DNA of 9,484 nt, from positions 1 to 9,484 of the forward strand of contig JAAZOA010000054.1 in assembly GCA_012798055.1 (NCBI GenBank), read 5' to 3'. The DNA is from Syntrophomonadaceae bacterium (GTDB taxonomy: Bacteria; Bacillota; Syntrophomonadia; Syntrophomonadales; Syntrophomonadaceae). The position numbers were made by a program, and so were the translations under genes. Each line of letters opens with the position of its first letter. The first letter of the stretch is position 1. Below, piece after piece: positions 7,125 through 9,484 of this stretch. Under the pieces are notes generated by a model. That model was not told the origin of the DNA, did not search any database, and worked only from the letters and a program-made list of their open reading frames with translations.

Positions 7125-7769
7125 TTATCCCCGCTCAACCGGCAGAATACAGGCGGGGAGGTCGTTGGCAGGCCGATTGACCAGGGTGGGAACCTCATAA
7201 AATTCCAGGTTTTGCTCAGGGAGCGGCGGTTTTTCACCGCTCAACCATAGCGATTCTTGGCCACGGGGAAGGATCAAAGGCATGCGATCGTGCAAATGGG
7301 CGATAGCAGCAGCTGGTTCAGTGGTCAAAATAGTGAAGGACCACAGCCTTTCCGGCTCTGTCGCTCCCCATTCCTCCCATAATCCGGCAAAAGCGAAAAT
7401 CCTTCGGTCCGGAACCCTGATATAGTAAGGATGTTTGTTCTTGCCTGCCTGCAACCATTCGTAAAAGCCGGTAGCAGGGACCAGGCAGCGGCGATGACGG
7501 TACGCCTCTCTAAAGGCAGGTTTTTGGGCTACTGTTTCCACCCGCGCATTGATCATCCTGTAGCCTATGCTGCGGTCCTCTGCCCAGAAAGGCACCAAGC
7601 CCCAACGCATCATCTTCAAGCTGCGATTCCCATCCGAACCGGTTATAACCGGCATAGTGTCAGCAGGAGCCACATTGTAGCGCGGTTTGAACACCAGCTC
7701 CACTCTGGGGCAGCCAAACCGTTCGGCCAATTCATCCAGCTCCACCGCCAGGGTATAGCGCCCGCACAT
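7125..7769 (-). CDS. yedK: SRAP-domain abasic-site processing protein (YedK/HMCES family)
   Basis: 214-residue single-domain SRAP protein, the usual size for bacterial YedK. The family binds single-stranded DNA and forms a thiazolidine cross-link between Cys2 and the aldehyde of an abasic site, shielding the lesion at stalled forks. The key residues are visible: MCGRYTL (C2, exposed after removal of Met1), YNVAPA (N32), MINAR (N74, R76), GFYEW (E104) and LHDRMP (H160). They match E. coli YedK C2, N75, R77, E105 and H160 nearly one for one. The ATG at 7769 is fixed by the need for Cys2 and by GGGAGGG 7 nt upstream (7783-7777). Older annotation calls this family SOS response-associated peptidase, yet no LexA box is seen upstream. 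It is divergent from the hydrolase-alkD unit and upstream of the universal stress gene. Confidence 0.95.
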   Translation of the reverse strand: MCGRYTLAVELDELAERFGCPRVELVFKPRYNVAPADTMPVITGSDGNRSLKMMRWGLVPFWAEDRSIGYRMINARVETVAQKPAFREAYRHRRCLVPATGFYEWLQAGKNKHPYYIRVPDRRIFAFAGLWEEWGATEPERLWSFTILTTEPAAAIAHLHDRMPLILPRGQESLWLSGEKPPLPEQNLEFYEVPTLVNRPANDLPACILPVERG

Positions 7770-7813
7770 GGTGCAACCCTCCCTATCAATTCCAACTTGC
7801 AGATCTTTATTTA

Positions 7814-7819
7814 ATTATA
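7814..7819 (-). promoter_or_regulatory. Candidate -10 element of SRAP gene
   Basis: A perfect TATAAT on the minus strand, 44 nt upstream of the SRAP ATG in a locally AT-rich stretch. No good -35 lies at 17-18 nt (ACACCG there); a TAGACA occurs at a 20-nt spacing, which is too long to trust. No GAAC-N4-GTTC box is nearby. Confidence 0.4.
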
Positions 7820-7972
7820 ACGAATTAACCCTCTGCCGGTGTCTACATTCGGACCTGGATAGCTATGGATTACGCAGCCGAAAAGCTCCGGGATTACCGG
7901 GTAGTTCCCGTTGCTGACCGTAGCTGGCTAAAGTCGCGCTCTGCAAGTATACATTTGAACCAGGCCTATTTT

Positions 7973-7981
7973 TGATATAAT
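7973..7981 (+). promoter_or_regulatory. Extended -10 promoter of hydrolase-alkD unit
   Basis: TGATATAAT: a perfect TATAAT (7976-7981) preceded by TG at the extended -10 position. TTGAAC at 7955-7960 would be a -35 with a short 15-nt spacer, so the extended -10 probably carries recognition. It lies about 50 nt before the TTG start of the hydrolase gene. Confidence 0.6.
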
Positions 7982-8031
7982 AAGGACGATATACCCTCAT
8001 AATATAACGAGTATGGCAAAGGAGCGTCACA

Positions 8032-8967
8032 TTGACCGAAATTTATGCAGAGAGGGGCAACCGGGGTAAGTCCCGCACCAAAACATATGTCATTGTGCTG
8101 ATCCTGGCCCTGGTAGTACTTCCGGTTTCGGGAGTTTTGGGGGTGTCAGGCTATGTAGGGTGGAACCTTACTCATCCTGTCCACCAGTTACTGGACTCCG
8201 ACCCTGGCCAAATTGGACTGCCATACAAGGATGTGGTTTTTTCCAGCCGCGGTGATGGGGTGCAGCTTAAAGGATGGTTGGTGACTGCCACTGCCAGCCC
8301 TAAAACGGTAATCATAGCCCATGGATACCGGAAAAATCGTTTGCAGGACGATGTGCCTGTTATGCCTATAGTGGCCAGTCTGCAGCAGCAGGGCTGGAAC
8401 GTACTGCTGTTCGATTTCCGCAACAGCGGTGAATCTGGCGGCGACCTGACCTCCGTGGGACAATATGAGGTACAGGACCTTTTGGGGGCGGTGGATTTCG
8501 TGCAATCACAGCCGGACCTGGGACAGCAGATCGTATTGTATGGATTTTCCATGGGAGCGGCGACTTCTTTACTGGCCGGCTCCAGGGAGCCGGCGGTGGC
8601 TGCGGTCATAGCGGACTCCCCATTTGCTGATTTAAAAACTTATCTGCACAAGAATCTCAGCGTTTGGACTGAGTTGCCCGCGATCCCGTTTGACCAGGCT
8701 TTCTTCCTAGTGGTGCCGAGCCTCACCGGATTGAGAGCCGAGACCGTAAGCCCCATAACCGAGATCCCTAATTTGGGCGGCCGGCCGGTTCTACTGATAC
8801 ACGGGCAAGCGGATACCGACATACCCATAAGCAACAGTGAGATGCTGCAGGCAGCTTATCCCCAAGCCCAGTTGCTGAGGATACCGGGAGCCACCCACGT
8901 AAAAAATTATGCCACCGACCCAGAGCTATACGGGAATATAGTATCTGCGTTTTTAGGCAGTCTTTGA
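8032..8967 (+). CDS. Membrane-anchored alpha/beta hydrolase
   Basis: 311-residue serine hydrolase of the alpha/beta fold, substrate unknown. TTG at 8032 is preceded by AAAGGAG at 7 nt spacing; no in-frame ATG sits near that site. The N-terminus is basic (RGNRGKSRTK, 8-17), followed by a hydrophobic segment at about 19-45 without an obvious cleavage site. This suggests an N-in signal anchor with the enzyme outside the membrane. The core has AHGYRKNR (96-103, oxyanion region), FDFRNSGES, the nucleophile elbow YGFSMGA (S173), ADSPFADL, then HGQADTDIP (D261 the likely acid) and GATHV (H289), giving a full Ser-Asp-His triad. The pattern is that of the broad YqkD/FrsA-like hydrolases, often annotated only as alpha/beta hydrolase; esterase, thioesterase or peptidase activity cannot be told apart here. 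It is first in an operon with alkD, 18 nt downstream. Confidence 0.9.
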   Translation: MTEIYAERGNRGKSRTKTYVIVLILALVVLPVSGVLGVSGYVGWNLTHPVHQLLDSDPGQIGLPYKDVVFSSRGDGVQLKGWLVTATASPKTVIIAHGYRKNRLQDDVPVMPIVASLQQQGWNVLLFDFRNSGESGGDLTSVGQYEVQDLLGAVDFVQSQPDLGQQIVLYGFSMGAATSLLAGSREPAVAAVIADSPFADLKTYLHKNLSVWTELPAIPFDQAFFLVVPSLTGLRAETVSPITEIPNLGGRPVLLIHGQADTDIPISNSEMLQAAYPQAQLLRIPGATHVKNYATDPELYGNIVSAFLGSL

Positions 8968-8985
8968 CAAGCGGAGCTGAAGAGT

Positions 8986-9484
8986 ATGGCAAGCCGTTTC
9001 TCTATTTTGGAGGAATTCAGGCAGAACAGCGATCCAGTGAACGCAGTGCCGATGGCCAAGTACATGCGTTCCCAATTTACGTTCCTGGGAATTCCCAGGA
9101 CCAAGCGGGACCAGCTGCAGAAGGTATTCCTGCAGGCAGCCAAACGATCAAGGATTATCGATTGGGAATTCGTCATGCAGTGCTGGGACTTGCCGGAGCG
9201 GGAATACCAGTACCTGGCCATGGACTACCTGGTGGTGCTGTGCCAGCACTTGCAGCCGCCGGATATGCAAAGACTGGAACAATTGATCGTCAGCAAGTCT
9301 TGGTGGGATACCGTAGACTTGATCGCCGCCAGACTGGTAGGAGGTTTATATGTTAGGCATCCGCACGAACTGCGTAATACAATCTTACGATGGTCTGCGG
9401 GAGACAATCTCTGGCTGCGCCGCAGCGCCATCCTCTTTCAGCTCAAGTACAAACATAAAACCGATCCCCAATTATTGGGCCGTA
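8986..9484 (+). CDS. alkD: AlkD-type DNA alkylation repair glycosylase, 3' end beyond window
   Basis: DNA glycosylase of the HEAT-like-repeat AlkD family, excising positively charged alkylpurines such as 3- and 7-methylpurines without flipping the base. 166 codons are visible; Bacillus cereus AlkD has about 235-240 residues, so roughly the last third is cut off. The visible part follows the B. cereus protein closely as I recall it: PMAKYMRSQFTFLGIP (22-37), WDLPEREYQ (67-75), KSWWDTVD (104-111) and NLWLRRSAILFQLKYK (141-156). The functional residues of B. cereus AlkD (W109, D113, R148) correspond, with a constant offset of two, to W107, D111 and R146, so the enzyme is probably active. The ATG at 8986 follows a GGAG by 9 nt and the stop of the hydrolase by 18 nt, so the two genes are probably cotranscribed. 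No LexA box is seen near it. Confidence 0.95.
   Translation, partial: MASRFSILEEFRQNSDPVNAVPMAKYMRSQFTFLGIPRTKRDQLQKVFLQAAKRSRIIDWEFVMQCWDLPEREYQYLAMDYLVVLCQHLQPPDMQRLEQLIVSKSWWDTVDLIAARLVGGLYVRHPHELRNTILRWSAGDNLWLRRSAILFQLKYKHKTDPQLLGR
9083..9100. repeat. 18-bp perfect palindrome inside alkD
   Basis: TCCTGGGAATTCCCAGGA is exactly self-complementary. It lies in frame across codons for F-L-G-I-P-R, a conserved AlkD segment, so protein coding explains much of it. No function is implied. Confidence 0.6.

Larger units (their letters stand above)
7770..8031. other. Divergent intergenic region, 262 nt
   Basis: Holds the putative promoters of the SRAP gene (left) and the hydrolase-alkD unit (right). 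Between them, 7890-7930 contains a GC-richer patch with an imperfect hairpin (CGGGA paired with TCCCG, inner TAC with GTA). A 36-codon open stretch from ATG 7865 to TGA 7975 has no convincing ribosome site and no recognised similarity. Nothing else was identified. Confidence 0.5.

Noticed and set aside
7431..7814. 127-codon open frame on the plus strand
   Set aside because: Antisense to the SRAP gene, which has all the catalytic residues of its family.
7770..7860. Search for a LexA box ahead of the SRAP gene
   Set aside because: No GAAC-N4-GTTC is present, so the historical 'SOS response-associated' name does not imply LexA control here.
8964..9356. 130-codon plus-strand frame overlapping alkD
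   Set aside because: Out of frame with AlkD, whose own frame matches a known family across the whole stretch; the alternative product is low in information.

Overview
The window looks like a moderately GC-rich member of the Bacillota, most likely a Clostridia-type anaerobe. Three things point there. The single LexA box is of the Bacillus type (GAAC-N4-GTTC). Shine-Dalgarno sites are strong and purine-rich, and two genes start at TTG. The aconitase-family hydratase and the AlkD resemble Gram-positive homologues known to me from memory. The assignment is inference; no rRNA or other phylogenetic marker is present. I see no insertion sequence, CRISPR array, tRNA or phage gene, and the region reads as an ordinary chromosomal segment.

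Left part (1-3660, minus strand): an SOS translesion-synthesis operon, transcribed leftwards as imuB-like gene, DUF6504-like small gene, dnaE2. One promoter with a LexA box lies between its -35 and -10 elements. The first two genes overlap by ATGA, the third starts 9 nt after the second stop, and dnaE2 runs off the left edge with 767 codons visible. The ImuB-like protein appears to lack the fingers part of a Y-family polymerase, so it is probably a non-catalytic adaptor. No imuA is seen in the visible operon.

Middle (3756-7025): a divergently transcribed 781-residue aconitase-superfamily hydratase (plus strand) with all three Fe-S cysteines, converging on a tandem-domain universal stress protein (minus strand).

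Right part (7125-9484): a YedK/HMCES-type SRAP protein (minus strand) that caps abasic sites in single-stranded DNA. Across a 262-nt divergent intergenic region lies a two-gene plus-strand unit: a membrane-anchored alpha/beta hydrolase, then an AlkD-type alkylpurine DNA glycosylase cut by the right edge.

Three of the transcription units carry DNA-damage functions: translesion synthesis, abasic-site shielding and alkyl-base excision. Together they could form a lesion to abasic site to bypass path, but only the imuB operon has a recognisable LexA box, so joint regulation is not shown. The most unusual items are the fingerless ImuB, the small DUF6504-like protein translationally coupled to it, and an Asn in place of a normally conserved PHP-domain Asp in DnaE2.
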